From: Nonomuraea gerenzanensis | Lineage (GTDB): Bacteria; Actinomycetota; Actinomycetes; Streptosporangiales; Streptosporangiaceae | Direction of reading: 5' to 3' | Assembly: GCF_020215645.1 (NCBI RefSeq) | Contig: NZ_CP084058.1 | Span: 7,006,001-7,070,000, forward strand | Length of the DNA stretch: 64,000 nucleotides | Shown here: positions 51,463 to 61,922 of the stretch, one piece after another | Numbering within the stretch: position 1 is the stretch's first letter | Layout: every line of letters begins with the position of its first letter | The notes under the pieces: model-generated | What the model saw: the letters and a program-made list of their open reading frames with translations, nothing else | What the model was told of the DNA's origin: nothing | The model's database searches: none | Translations under genes and position numbers: made by a program

Positions 51463-53073
51463 TCAGCGCAGCATCACATGGCAGGCGAGCTGCAACGCCA
51501 GGCGGGTGGCGGCGTCGTCGAGATCGAATCCGGCGGACTTGATGCGGTCCAGCCGGGTGGTGATCGTGTTGCGGTGCACGCCCAGCCGCTCGGCCGCCTT
51601 CAGCGCGCCGCCCTCGTCCAGGACCGCGCCCAGCGTCTCCAGCAGCGTGCCGTCCCTGTCGATCGCCAGCAGCGGGCGCAGCACCACCGCCGCCGGCGCC
51701 CGCAGCGCGCCCGTCGGGAGCGCGCCGAGCAGCTCCGCCGGGCCGATCCGATCGGCCCGCTGCACCATGCCCGCGCCCGCCACGTACGCCGCCGCCTCCG
51801 CCCCGAGCAGCGACTCCGCCATCACGTCCAAGCCCTCCACCTGGGCACCCACTCCCCCGGCGCACGACCACGGCATGCTCAGCAGCACCTGCCGGACGCC
51901 TTCCGCCAGCTCGGGCGGGCCCAGCGCCGACCAGCCCGCCCAGCCGTCGCCCCTGGTCATGACCGGGACCTGGCCGAGGGTGGCGGTGATGAGCGTGCAG
52001 GCGAGCGGGGCGTCGCCCGGCTCGGTCAGCGGGCGGATCCGGTACGCCGTCAGCGGGCCCCTGACCGGCCAGCCGAGCGCGATCGCGGCGGCCCGCACGC
52101 TGCCGTTCGCCGGCGGCTCGGGTTCGGGCGCGGACGCGGGCGTGGGCGTGGACGCGGGTTCGGGTTCGGGTGCGGGCGTGGATTCGGGTGCGGGCGGGGG
52201 CGCGGGTTCTGGTTCGGGGGTGGGTGCGGGTTCCGGCTCGGTGAGGACGCGTTCGGCGAGTGACGCCTGCCGGGTGAAGTCGCGCGAGGCGCGCAGGCGT
52301 TCATGCGCCGCCCACGCCGTCAGCGGCGCCACCGCCAGCTCCAGCACGGTACGCACCACCGCCGGCCACCCCGGCGACCGCGAAGAACCGGCGGCCACCA
52401 GCGTCCCCAGCGCCTCACCGTCGTCGTCGGGCACCACCACCTCGGCCGACCACCGCGCCCGGCCACCGGGCGAGCCCGCCTCCGCGTCGGGCCGCCCCCG
52501 CCCGCCCGCCGGATCGCCGAGCGCGTCCCGGCGGCCCGCGAGCGGCAGCCCGTACCGGTCGACGAAGGCGACCGACGTGCCCGGCAGCTCCGCGTTCAGC
52601 ACCCCGAGCACCCGCCGCGCCGACGCCCCCGCCTCTGCCAGCCTGGTCGCGCAGCGGGCCACGAGCTGGGTGCGGGCCGCGTCGGGACGGGACGCGGCCG
52701 ACGCCACCCGCACCGCCACGACCAGCGGATCCTCGTCCACGAAGATCAGCGTCACGCCGAGCCGCTCCGCCAGCACCGCCCCCGAGCCCTCGCTCAGCCC
52801 GCCCGCCGGCGCGATCACGCACGCCGCCGCCTGCTCCCAGGCCCGGCGCATCGCCATCTCCACCGCCCAGCCGCCGCTGGCCGCCGTCCCGATCAGCACC
52901 ACCGCCGTGTGCGGCGCGACCGTGGCGAACACCGACGGCTCGTCCACGATCCGCACCCCGCGCACGGGGTTCTCGCCCGCGCCGTACATCCGCGCCCCGG
53001 CCAGCGGCCCCGCGTTGACCAGCTCCGCCACCGTGACCGGCGCCTCCCAGCCCGGCCCCCGCACCCCGCTCAC
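51463..53073 (-). CDS. PucR family transcriptional regulator
   Basis: A 536-residue regulator: N-terminal PucR domain (TVAELVNAGPLAGARMYG), GGDEF-like linker region, and a C-terminal PucR helix-turn-helix (GGALKAAERLGVHRNTITTR). Residues about 280-325 are a Pro/Glu/Ala-rich repeat. PucR proteins activate purine or other nitrogen-compound catabolism. GTG start at 53073 overlaps the stop of the DUF917 gene. Last gene of the MFS/HyuA-like/DUF917/PucR operon, which it probably regulates. Confidence 0.85.
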   Translation of the reverse strand: MSGVRGPGWEAPVTVAELVNAGPLAGARMYGAGENPVRGVRIVDEPSVFATVAPHTAVVLIGTAASGGWAVEMAMRRAWEQAAACVIAPAGGLSEGSGAVLAERLGVTLIFVDEDPLVVAVRVASAASRPDAARTQLVARCATRLAEAGASARRVLGVLNAELPGTSVAFVDRYGLPLAGRRDALGDPAGGRGRPDAEAGSPGGRARWSAEVVVPDDDGEALGTLVAAGSSRSPGWPAVVRTVLELAVAPLTAWAAHERLRASRDFTRQASLAERVLTEPEPAPTPEPEPAPPPAPESTPAPEPEPASTPTPASAPEPEPPANGSVRAAAIALGWPVRGPLTAYRIRPLTEPGDAPLACTLITATLGQVPVMTRGDGWAGWSALGPPELAEGVRQVLLSMPWSCAGGVGAQVEGLDVMAESLLGAEAAAYVAGAGMVQRADRIGPAELLGALPTGALRAPAAVVLRPLLAIDRDGTLLETLGAVLDEGGALKAAERLGVHRNTITTRLDRIKSAGFDLDDAATRLALQLACHVMLR

Positions 53074-54104
53074 AGCGTGATCCCGAACGCGCGCGGCCCG
53101 CCCAGCGCCAGCCCCCGGTCCGTGTGCCACACCGGCGCCGCCTTCACCACCATGATGTCCACCTCCAGGCCGGGCTCGGCCTTGTCCACGTCCACCACCA
53201 TCCCGTCGGCGGTCGAGACCATGCAGATCAGGTCCGGCACGGTCGCCACCACCGCCCCGTCCGCCAGGGCCAGCACGATCTCGTTGTGCGCCTCCAGCCG
53301 TACCAGCCGCCGCAGCCCCTCCGACTCCCGCAGCACGATGCTCGACGGCAGCGACGGCAACGCCAGCTCACCCCCGTGCCCGGTGCTGCCCTCCACCGCC
53401 TGGATCCGTCCCCGGCACAACGTCCGCACCCCGTACGGCGCCGCCGCCGACCGCGGCGCCCCCGGCTCGCCCGCCCGCATGAGCAGGCTCACCGTGCCCG
53501 GCACCAGCACCCGCGCCAGATCCCCCGCCGCCATCGGATAACACGCCGCCACCGCCCACCCACCGACCGACAGCACCACCGGCCGCAGCAGCTCCTCCAC
53601 CCGGTCGGCCGCCGTCTCCAGCAGCACCAGCTCCCCCGACCCGCCCGCCAGCGCCAGCGGGGCCGCGCTCATCCCGCCCAGCGTGTACGTGGTCTGCTCC
53701 ACCAGCGGGAACACCCGCCCCGTACCGTCCCCGTCCACCAGCGGCAGCCCCAGCCCGGCAGCCGCGATCAGCGGGATCAGCGCGTTCTCCGCCGCCAGGT
53801 TCAGCGCCACCACCGCCCCGGCCCGCTCCCCCAGCCTGCGCTCCAGCGCCCGCACCGCCCGCTCGGGCTCGTCACCGGCAGGCAACTGCTCGCCCAGCGC
53901 CGTCGTCGACCCCACCAGGCTGACCACCATGCACAACGTGCCCGGCGCCAGCTCACCGGCCGCCACCAGCTCCACACCCCGCCCGACCACCGACGCCGCC
54001 CAGTCGTAGGCCAGGTTGTACGACGACTGCGCCGCCCCCGTCGCGAACAGCCGCGCACCCGCCGAGAACCGGCCGAGCCCCTCCAGATCGATCAACCGGC
54101 CCAC
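53070..54104 (-). CDS. DUF917 family protein
   Basis: A 344-residue DUF917 protein (domain usually found beside or fused to hydantoinase-like proteins). Segments: GRFSAGARLFATGAAQSSYN, VVALNLAAENALIPLIAAAG, GLGLPLVDGDGTGRVFPLVE and the C-terminal VPDLICMVSTADG. DUF917 members are CoaE-like-fold enzymes of unknown reaction acting with HyuA-type partners. Start is uncertain: GTG 54104, or TTG 54095 which gives a 4-bp TTGA overlap with the preceding stop. Confidence 0.85.
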   Translation of the reverse strand: MGRLIDLEGLGRFSAGARLFATGAAQSSYNLAYDWAASVVGRGVELVAAGELAPGTLCMVVSLVGSTTALGEQLPAGDEPERAVRALERRLGERAGAVVALNLAAENALIPLIAAAGLGLPLVDGDGTGRVFPLVEQTTYTLGGMSAAPLALAGGSGELVLLETAADRVEELLRPVVLSVGGWAVAACYPMAAGDLARVLVPGTVSLLMRAGEPGAPRSAAAPYGVRTLCRGRIQAVEGSTGHGGELALPSLPSSIVLRESEGLRRLVRLEAHNEIVLALADGAVVATVPDLICMVSTADGMVVDVDKAEPGLEVDIMVVKAAPVWHTDRGLALGGPRAFGITL

Positions 54105-55081
54105 GGCCGCCCGCCCGCCGTCACCCGCACCCGATACAGGCCGTCCGGCAGGTACGACAGCGGGTTCACCGTGACCTCCTCGATCCCGGCCGACCCCGGC
54201 GCCGCCCCCGCGCTGACCACCCGGGTGAGCGCCTCGTCCCTGGCGTCCCGCAGCACCCGGTCCAGCTCCGCCCGGCCCCTGGCCTGCACGATCCGCTCCA
54301 CGTGCGCCTCCGGCCGCTGGATCGCCACGCCGTACGCGGCCGCCACCCCGTCCGGAACCCTCGCCCCAGGCCCCAGCGCCACGTCGGAGACCCCGTGCTG
54401 GATCTCCACGCGGCCCGCGCCCTCGTCGAGCGCCGCCCGCCCCCGCACCAGGCTCGCCGCCGCGCCCCGATCGCACGTCAGCGGAAAGCGCCGGAAGTAG
54501 TGCGCCGACACCAGCCCACCCCCCGACCTGGCGAAGTACGCGGGCACCCCCGGCAGCTCCCGCGCCACCTCGTCCGCGATCCGCCCCGCCCCCGGCCCCA
54601 GTGCCGCGTTCCGGATCGCGTCCGCCTCCCGCTCCCGCAGCCCCGGATAGCCGAACTCGTACGACAACGTGATCCGCGCCTGCGGCACCTCGGCCGCCAC
54701 GATCGCCGCCACCGCCAGCTCGTGCTCGGCCAGCATCGGCGAGCCCGTCGCCGTCACCGCGAAGTCCACCAGCCCGCACGTGGCCGCGAACCGCCGCACC
54801 GCCTCGGTGTCCAGCGGCGCCAGCGGCCGGCCCGTCACGCTGTGCCCGCCCCGCACGATCGTGGCCACCCCCGACCCCACGACCGGCCGCAACGCCTCCG
54901 GGCACGGCCCGCCCACGCGGATCGCCGCCACCGGAGCCGTCGGCACGCCGCCCAGGTCCGCCGCCACGCACACCCGCGACGCCGTCCTGGCCACGCCACG
55001 AGCCACCGGCCAGGCCGCGACGCCGCCGCCGACGGCCACGACCGTCGGCGCGGCCTCTGCGAGGGCGACGCCGAGGATCAC
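54092..55081 (-). CDS. HyuA-like protein with degenerate ATP-binding motifs
   Basis: A 329-residue relative of hydantoinase/oxoprolinase subunit A. The central part is clear: ITLSYEFGYPGLREREADAI, NAALGPGAGRIADEVA, then AYFARSGGGLVSAHYF, matching the HyuA GLLERENATILNAAL and NDGTLM region. But the N-terminal phosphate motif (normally DVGGTNTD) is replaced by ILGVALAEAAPTVVAVGG, and the second one (DVGGTTTD) by VEIQHGVSDVALG, so ATP use is doubtful. It is half the usual length. GTG start at 55081 overlaps the MFS stop; DUF917 follows with overlap, so the pair may form one enzyme. Confidence 0.75.
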   Translation of the reverse strand: MILGVALAEAAPTVVAVGGGVAAWPVARGVARTASRVCVAADLGGVPTAPVAAIRVGGPCPEALRPVVGSGVATIVRGGHSVTGRPLAPLDTEAVRRFAATCGLVDFAVTATGSPMLAEHELAVAAIVAAEVPQARITLSYEFGYPGLREREADAIRNAALGPGAGRIADEVARELPGVPAYFARSGGGLVSAHYFRRFPLTCDRGAAASLVRGRAALDEGAGRVEIQHGVSDVALGPGARVPDGVAAAYGVAIQRPEAHVERIVQARGRAELDRVLRDARDEALTRVVSAGAAPGSAGIEEVTVNPLSYLPDGLYRVRVTAGGRPWAG

Positions 55082-56385
55082 TCCAGCTCGCGCCCTTCCG
55101 TCTCCGGCAACGGCACGGCCAGCAGCGCGGTCGCCACCATGAACGCGTTGATGATCAGCATCGTAGCGGTGAACCCGGTGGCGTTCGCGAGCAGCGCGCC
55201 CACCGCCGACGGCGCCACCGTGGTCGCCACGAGCTGCGCCGCCGTGGCCCACGAGTAGCCGGTGCCGCGCAGGGCGGTCGGGTAGAACTCGCCGTTCCAG
55301 GTGTTCCAGACGCCCCACGCGCCCATGCTGAAGAACGCCAGCACGAAGTTGCCCGCGTACAGGCCGAAAGAGGACTCGGCGGTGGCGAACCAGAGGCCGC
55401 CCAGCGCCGCCGCCACCACGTAGACGAGGAAGACCGGCTTGCGGCCGAACCGGCCGGTCAGCAGCGACGCGCTGACGTACCCGGGGATCATCATCAGCGC
55501 GCTCAGCGCGGCGAACCCGAGCGAGGCCGACAACGTCAGGCCGCGCTCCTGCAGCAGCGTGGGCAGCCACGTCTGCAGCCCCCAGTACCCCCAGTTGAAG
55601 ACGAAGTTCAGCGCCAGCATCACCAGGGTGATCCGCGCCAGCCCGCCCTTGAACAGGTCCAGCGGGCGCCCCACCCGCTCGCTCGCCACCGTGAACGTCG
55701 CCTCGGCGTCGGGGCTGCCCAGCGAGCGCAGCACCGCCCGCGCCTCCTCCTGCCGGCCCCGCGCCGCCAGCCAGTACGGCGACTCTGGCACCCACGCCCT
55801 GATCGCGAACGCCCACAGCCCCGCCACCGCGCTGGCCACCACCACCACGTGCCAGCCGAGCTCACCCAGCGCCATCGACGCGCCGATCGCGGCGAGCATC
55901 CCGATCGGCCACCCGATCGACAGGTACACCGCCGCCCGGCCGCGATGCCGGGTCGGCAGCAGCTCCAGGAAGAACGGGAACGTGATCGTGTAGACCCCGG
56001 CCAGCGCCAGCCCCGAGGCCACCCGCAGCGCGATCAGCACCTCCGCGTTCGGCGCGAACGCCGAGGCCAGCGCGACCACCCCGTACGCCAGCAGCGACCA
56101 GAACGCCGTCGGCCTGCGCCCGATCCTGTCGGCCACCGGCCCCCACACCAGCACCCCGGGGATCATGCCGAACGCCACCGCCGACAGCACGACCCCGATC
56201 CCCGCCTCGCCGAGCCCCAGCTTCGTGCCGAGGTCACCGGAGACGTACACGAGGGCGAGCTGCTCCCACGACTCGATGACGAACGCGACGAACAGCGCCA
56301 GCGCGATGAGCACGTGCCTGCGTGTGAACGGCATGCGGTCGAACGCCGCGCCGATCGGCATGGTCGGTGAGTCGATGGCGGTCAT
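55078..56385 (-). CDS. MFS transporter (sugar/organic-acid porter type)
   Basis: A 435-residue transporter with about twelve helices. Signature loops: VWGPVADRIGRRPTAFW after helix 2, LPTRHRGRAAVYLSIGW after helix 4, WVPESPYWLAARGRQEEA in the central loop, and LTGRFGRKPVF after helix 8. It probably imports the substrate of the downstream HyuA-like/DUF917 enzymes. ATG at 56385 with GGAG upstream. First gene of the four-gene operon. Confidence 0.9.
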   Translation of the reverse strand: MTAIDSPTMPIGAAFDRMPFTRRHVLIALALFVAFVIESWEQLALVYVSGDLGTKLGLGEAGIGVVLSAVAFGMIPGVLVWGPVADRIGRRPTAFWSLLAYGVVALASAFAPNAEVLIALRVASGLALAGVYTITFPFFLELLPTRHRGRAAVYLSIGWPIGMLAAIGASMALGELGWHVVVVASAVAGLWAFAIRAWVPESPYWLAARGRQEEARAVLRSLGSPDAEATFTVASERVGRPLDLFKGGLARITLVMLALNFVFNWGYWGLQTWLPTLLQERGLTLSASLGFAALSALMMIPGYVSASLLTGRFGRKPVFLVYVVAAALGGLWFATAESSFGLYAGNFVLAFFSMGAWGVWNTWNGEFYPTALRGTGYSWATAAQLVATTVAPSAVGALLANATGFTATMLIINAFMVATALLAVPLPETEGRELE

Positions 56386-56670
56386 GGTGCTCCTACGAAG
56401 GGGGGCGGAATCTGGCCGCACCCTACGGCGAGCCCGCACGGCGGGAGCTGTGCGAACCGCCCTGACCAGTGCCCCCGGCCTGTGCGAGCCGCACTGGCGG
56501 CCGCCGCTCACCGGCACCCTCCAGCCGGTGCGGGCCGCGCCGCCGCTCCGGGACGCCCGGTGCGGGACGCCCGGTGCGGGCCGCTTCCGTCGCGCGGCCC
56601 GCCTGCTCCGGGCGGCCGGGGTAATAACGGCCCCGGGGGTCGCCCGGGCCACAGCTCCACGCCCGGCGCC

Positions 56671-57651
56671 TTACTCGGTGGATTCCGTCCCGAGCCACCG
56701 CCGGAGCATGCCGGTGGCCAGCTCCATGGCCGTCTTGTTGGCGTTCGTGTCGCGCAGCAGGTCGACCATGGCGAAGTCGTGCACCATCCCCGCCAGCCGC
56801 ACCGCGGTCACGTCGTTGCCCAGCTCGCGCAGCCGTCCGGCGAACGCCTCGCCCTCGTCGCGCAGCACGTCCGCCTCGCCGTTCAGGACGAGCGCGGGCG
56901 GCAGGCCGCGCAACTGCTCGTCCTCGGCGCGCAGCGGCGAGGCGTGCGGCTCGGCCCGCTGGGCGGGGTCACTGGTGTACTGGTCCCAGAACCACTTCAT
57001 CCCGTCGCGGTTGAGGTAGTAGCCGGTGGCGAACTGCTTGTAGGAGCCGGTGTCGAAGTCGGCGTCGGTGACCGGGTAGAACAGCGCCTGGCCGAGCAGC
57101 CGCACGTCGCCGCGCTCCTTGGCCATCATGGCCAGCACGATCGACATGTTGCCGCCGACGGAGTCGCCGCACACCGCCATCCGCGACGGGTCGAGGCCCT
57201 TCTCCCCGCCGTGCTCCATGACCCACTGGGCGGCGGCGTAGTTCTGCTCGATCTGGGTGGGGTACTTCGCCTCGGGCGCGCGGTCGTACTCGGGGAAGAC
57301 CACGGCGGCCCCGCAGCGTACGGCGAGCTCGCGCACCAGCCGGTCGTGGGTGCGGGCCGAGCCGAACACCCAGCCGGCGCCGTGGATGTAGAAGATGACC
57401 GGCAGCGTGCCGGTGGCGCCCTTGGGCTTGACGATCCGCACCGGGATGACGCCGGTCGGGCCGCCCTGCACCTGGATCCACTCCTCGTCGATCTCGGGCT
57501 TGGGCACGTTCGGATCGGACTGGAGCTTCTCCAGGATCTCCCTGCCCTGCTCGGGCGGGAGCTCGTAGATGAAGGGCGGCTTGGCGTTGGCGTCCGCGAA
57601 CTGCTGTGCCGCCCGCTCCAGCACGACCTGCTTGCTCATCATCGTGGTCAT
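56671..57651 (-). CDS. Alpha/beta hydrolase, HSL-type esterase
   Basis: A 326-residue esterase of the hormone-sensitive-lipase group. Oxyanion motif FYIHGAGWVFG (variant of HGGG), nucleophile elbow CGDSVGGNMS, catalytic Asp in GEADVLRDEG and His in GMVHDFAMVD. It is cytoplasmic and cleaves short acyl esters. ATG at 57651. A 14-bp direct repeat (GGGACGCCCGGTGC, 56550-56577) lies downstream, in the 285 bases before the MFS gene. Confidence 0.9.
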   Translation of the reverse strand: MTTMMSKQVVLERAAQQFADANAKPPFIYELPPEQGREILEKLQSDPNVPKPEIDEEWIQVQGGPTGVIPVRIVKPKGATGTLPVIFYIHGAGWVFGSARTHDRLVRELAVRCGAAVVFPEYDRAPEAKYPTQIEQNYAAAQWVMEHGGEKGLDPSRMAVCGDSVGGNMSIVLAMMAKERGDVRLLGQALFYPVTDADFDTGSYKQFATGYYLNRDGMKWFWDQYTSDPAQRAEPHASPLRAEDEQLRGLPPALVLNGEADVLRDEGEAFAGRLRELGNDVTAVRLAGMVHDFAMVDLLRDTNANKTAMELATGMLRRWLGTESTE

Positions 57652-57714
57652 ACTGCTCTTGTGCCTGGCCGGCGCTCCAGGCGACCACCGTGACACGTCA
57701 AGAGTCCGCCAAGC

Positions 57715-58478
<764 letters not shown>

Positions 58479-58482
<4 letters not shown>

Positions 58483-59522
58483 TGTCTCACCTCCTCGGCG
58501 TACCGCCGCACCAGGCGGTTGGCCAGCGTCGCGAGCAGCAGCATGCCGCCCAGGAAGAACTTGAACCAGTCGGCGTCCCAGCCCAGGAACACGATGCCCT
58601 TGTCGGCCATCCCGAAGATGACCGCGCCGATGGCGGCCCCGATGGCGGAGCCGTACCCGCCGGTGAGCAGGCAGCCGCCGATGACGGCGGCGATGATGTA
58701 GATGAACTCCTGGCCGATGCCGATGTTGGCCTGCACCGAGGTGTAGCGCAGCGCCAGGATCGAGCCGACCAGCCAGGCCGCGAACGCGGTGGTCATGAAC
58801 AGCGCGATCTTCGTCCGGGCGGCGGGCACGCCCACCGCGCGGGCGGCCTGCTCGTTGCCGCCCACCGCGAAGATCCAGTTGCCGGCCCTGGAACGCATGA
58901 GCACCCAGGTGGCCAGCGCGGTCACCAGGATCCACCACAGGATCGCCACCCGGAACGAGGTGCCGCCGATCTCGAAGGTGCCGGCGAAGATCGCGTTCGC
59001 CGCTTCGAAGCCCTCGGCCCGCCGCAGGCCGCTGACCTGCACCGTCCCGGTGATCGCCTTCGTCACGCCGAGGTTGATGCCCTGCAGCATCAGGAACGTG
59101 CCGAGCGTCACGATGAAGCTGGGCAGCCGGGTCCGCGTGACGACGAGCCCGTTGGCGAGCCCGACGGCCAGCGCCACGACCAGGCCCACGAGCATGGCCA
59201 GCCACACGTTGAAGCCGAACCGGGTGGCCAGCGTGACGAGGATCAGCCCGCTCGTCCCCGTCAGCACGCCCGCCGACAGGTCGAACTCGCCGCCGATCAT
59301 CAGCAGCGCGACCGCGACCGCCATGATGCCGAGCGTGGCGGCCGGGTCGAGCCAGTTGGCGATGCCGGCCGGCGAGCGGAACACCGGCGACTGCGCGGCG
59401 AAGAACACGAACACCGCCACGAGCCCGACCACCGCGCCGAGTTCGGGCCGGATGAGCAGGCGGCGGGCCAGCCCGACGTGGGCGACCCGCTCGTCGCCCG
59501 CCGCCTGGGCCGGCACCGTCAT
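58479..59522 (-). CDS. Sugar ABC transporter permease
   Basis: A 347-residue RbsC-type permease with eight to ten helices: [38 protein letters not shown] and the EAA-like [32 protein letters not shown]. It forms the membrane channel of the importer. ATG at 59522 overlaps the stop of the binding-protein gene (ATGA). Confidence 0.92.
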
Positions 59523-60505
59523 CGAGTGCCCGCCTCGGCCAGCTTGGCCACCTGGGAGGCGGTGTCCTTGGTGACGAACCCGGGCCCGGTGTTGACGGCC
59601 AGGCCGCCGCCGACCGTGTTCAGGTTCGTCTTGTAGAGCCGGAGGAACGTGATCGGCAGGTAGCCCTGGAGGTACTGCTGCTGGTCCACCGCGAACAGGA
59701 CCTCGCCGTCGTTGATCGCCGTCACCACGTCGGCCGACAGGTCGAAGGTGGCCAGCTTCGCCTGCGAGCCCGCGTCCTTGATGGCGTCCCTGGCGGCGAT
59801 CGCGATGGCCGGGTTGAGCGACAGCACGCCGTTGACCTGCTGGTCGGACTGCAGCTTGGCGGTGACCTTGGAGGTGACGTCGGCCAGGTTGCTCACGTCC
59901 ACCTGCAGCCGCTCGACCGTGCCGCCCAGCGTCTGCTCGGCGCCCTTGCAGCGCTGGTCGAGGCCGACGTTGCCGGCCTCGTGGATCACGCACAGCAGCT
60001 TGGTGACCCCGGCCGCCTTGAGCTGCTCGCCCGCGCCGCGCCCGGCCACGTCCTCGGACTGCCCGACGTGCGTGATCGCGCCGAACTCCTTGGACGAGTC
60101 GGCCCCCGAGTTGATCGTCACGACGGGGATCTTCGCGGCGACGGCCTTGCCGATGGCCTCCTTCAGCGCGTCCGGATTGGCCATCGACACCACGATGCCG
60201 TCCACCTTCTCGGAGACGGCCTGGTCGATGAGCTGCGACTGCTTGGCGGGGTCGCCGTCTCCCTGGTAGGTGACCGTCACCCCGTACTGCTTGCCCGCGG
60301 CCTCGGCGCCGTTCTTGACCACGTCCCAGAAGGAGTCGCCGGGGGCGCCGTGGGTGATGACGGCGAAGCTCCCGCCGCCTGTCTGGGGAGCGGCGGCGGA
60401 GGTCGCGGGCGGGGCGGCGCTCTGCTGTCCTCCCGCTCCCGAGGAGGAACAGCCGGTCACGGCAAGCGCGCCCAGCAGGGCCAGCACGATCGGGGTACGT
60501 CTCAC
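59519..60505 (-). CDS. Sugar ABC transporter substrate-binding lipoprotein
   Basis: A 328-residue RbsB-type binding protein with a lipoprotein signal ([12 protein letters not shown], lipobox VTGC) and a Ser/Ala/Pro-rich spacer. The mature fold reads [34 protein letters not shown] and the [13 protein letters not shown] hinge region. It captures a pentose, hexose or inositol outside the cell. GTG start at 60505 with GGAGGT at five bases. First gene of the ABC operon and divergent from phytase. Confidence 0.92.
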   Translation of the reverse strand: MRRTPIVLALLGALAVTGCSSSGAGGQQSAAPPATSAAAPQTGGGSFAVITHGAPGDSFWDVVKNGAEAAGKQYGVTVTYQGDGDPAKQSQLIDQAVSEKVDGIVVSMANPDALKEAIGKAVAAKIPVVTINSGADSSKEFGAITHVGQSEDVAGRGAGEQLKAAGVTKLLCVIHEAGNVGLDQRCKGAEQTLGGTVERLQVDVSNLADVTSKVTAKLQSDQQVNGVLSLNPAIAIAARDAIKDAGSQAKLATFDLSADVVTAINDGEVLFAVDQQQYLQGYLPITFLRLYKTNLNTVGGGLAVNTGPGFVTKDTASQVAKLAEAGTR

Positions 60506-60559
60506 AGGACACCTCCAAGACCAACGGGCTCGCCCTGGTTCTACCTCAATGTCATCTGT

Positions 60560-60570
60560 TTGTATAGACA
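60560..60570. promoter_or_regulatory. GntR/HutC-like operator half-site in divergent ABC/phytase gap
   Basis: TTGTATAGACA resembles the TGGTATAGACCA site of HutC-subfamily GntR regulators (PhnF type). It lies in the 130-base gap between the binding-protein and phytase genes, framed by ATGTC and GACAT. The match is partial, and no GntR gene is in the window. Confidence 0.35.
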
Positions 60571-60635
60571 TGCTGACTTATGCGCGGTACGTTCACTCCG
60601 CGTTCACGGTTGTCGATGATCGTGAGGAGATGCCT

Positions 60636-61868
60636 GTGCGTGCCTTCTTATCCACGGTCCTCCTGCTTGTCACCCCCCTCGCCCCGGCTGCGGCGGAACC
60701 CGCCGCCGTCACGGCCGCCACGGAGACACCCCCGCTGTACGACGACGAGGCGGGCGGCTACGCCAACGGCGACGACCCGGCGATCTGGGTGCACCCGACC
60801 CGCCGCGGCAGGAGCATCGTGATCACCACGGCCAAGGAGGGCGGCCTGTACGTCTACGCCCTGTCCGGCGCCCAGCTCCAGCACCTGCCCGCCCAGCCGC
60901 CGCCCGGCCCCGGCCACGAGCCGGGACGGCTGAACAACGTCGACCTCGTCCGCGGCTTCCGCCTGTCCACCGGCGCCAAGGTGGACCTCGCGATCGCCTC
61001 CGACCGAGGCCGCGACCAGCTCCGCGTCTACGCCATCGACCCGGCCGCGGCCGCCGCCGGCCGTCCCCCGCTGACGGACATCACCGACCCCTCGGTGCCG
61101 TTCGTCTTCAACGCCACCCAGGAGGAGGTGGACGAGGCGCACACCGCGTACGGGCTGGCCACCAGCGGCACCCGCGTCGTGGTCAGCCGCCGCAACGAGA
61201 CCACGATCGGCCTGCTCCAGCTCGCCGCCGCCCCCGGCGGCAAGGTCACCTACCACCGCGTCCGCACCCTCGACCTGCCCGCCACCTTCCCCCTCCCGGA
61301 CGGCACCACCTGGGTCCCGTGCGGCGAGCCCGGGGAGCTGCCGCAGGTCGAAGGCATGGTCGTGGACCGCGGCACCCTGTACGCCGCCCAGGAGGACGTC
61401 GGCATCTGGCGCCTGCGCGCCGACCTCACCGGCCGCCCCGTCCTGATGGACAAGGTCAAGGAGTACGGCCGGCAGGACACCTACGACCCGGCGACCGAGG
61501 AGTGCCTCCCCGGCCAGGACCGCGGCCACGGCGGATCCCACCTGTCGGCCGACGCCGAGGGCCTGACCGTGTACGAGGACGGGGACGACGGCTACCTGCT
61601 GGCCTCCAGCCAGGGCGACGACACCTTCGCCGTCTACGACCGCGACGACAACGACTACGTCGGGCAGTTCCGCGTCGCGGCCGGGAGCCGGGTGGACGGG
61701 GCCGAGGTGAGTGATGGGGCGATGGCTACCAGTGCCGCACTGGGGAGCGGGTATCCCGAGGGGATGCTGGTGGTGCATGACGGGGTCGATGCGCCTGGGG
61801 ACGGGGATCGGGAGGTGACCAACTTCAAGTTCGTGGACTGGCGGTTGGTCGAGGACGCGATCGGCTAG
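60636..61868 (+). CDS. Secreted beta-propeller phytase
   Basis: A 410-residue exported 3-phytase. A signal peptide (FLSTVLLLVTPLAPAAAEP) precedes the six-bladed propeller with GDDPAIWVHPTRR, TTAKEGGLYVYAL, NNVDLVRGF, DIGIWRL-like VGIWRLRADL, and DAEGLTVYEDGDDGYLLASS, plus many Asp for calcium. It releases phosphate from phytate outside the cell. I prefer GTG 60636, because GAGGAG lies six bases upstream; ATG 60630 would touch it. Divergent from the sugar ABC operon. Confidence 0.9.
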   Translation: MRAFLSTVLLLVTPLAPAAAEPAAVTAATETPPLYDDEAGGYANGDDPAIWVHPTRRGRSIVITTAKEGGLYVYALSGAQLQHLPAQPPPGPGHEPGRLNNVDLVRGFRLSTGAKVDLAIASDRGRDQLRVYAIDPAAAAAGRPPLTDITDPSVPFVFNATQEEVDEAHTAYGLATSGTRVVVSRRNETTIGLLQLAAAPGGKVTYHRVRTLDLPATFPLPDGTTWVPCGEPGELPQVEGMVVDRGTLYAAQEDVGIWRLRADLTGRPVLMDKVKEYGRQDTYDPATEECLPGQDRGHGGSHLSADAEGLTVYEDGDDGYLLASSQGDDTFAVYDRDDNDYVGQFRVAAGSRVDGAEVSDGAMATSAALGSGYPEGMLVVHDGVDAPGDGDREVTNFKFVDWRLVEDAIG

Positions 61869-61880
61869 CGTCCGAGTGCT

Positions 61881-61915
61881 CGGCCGCGGGGCGGGATGTC
61901 CGTGCTCCGCGGCCG
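61881..61915. terminator. Bidirectional hairpin between convergent genes
   Basis: CGGCCGCGGGGC (61881-61892) pairs with GCTCCGCGGCCG (61904-61915), 11 of 12 positions, with an 11-base loop. It lies between the phytase stop and the stop of the convergent lipoprotein gene. Confidence 0.6.
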
Positions 61916-61922
61916 GCCGGCC

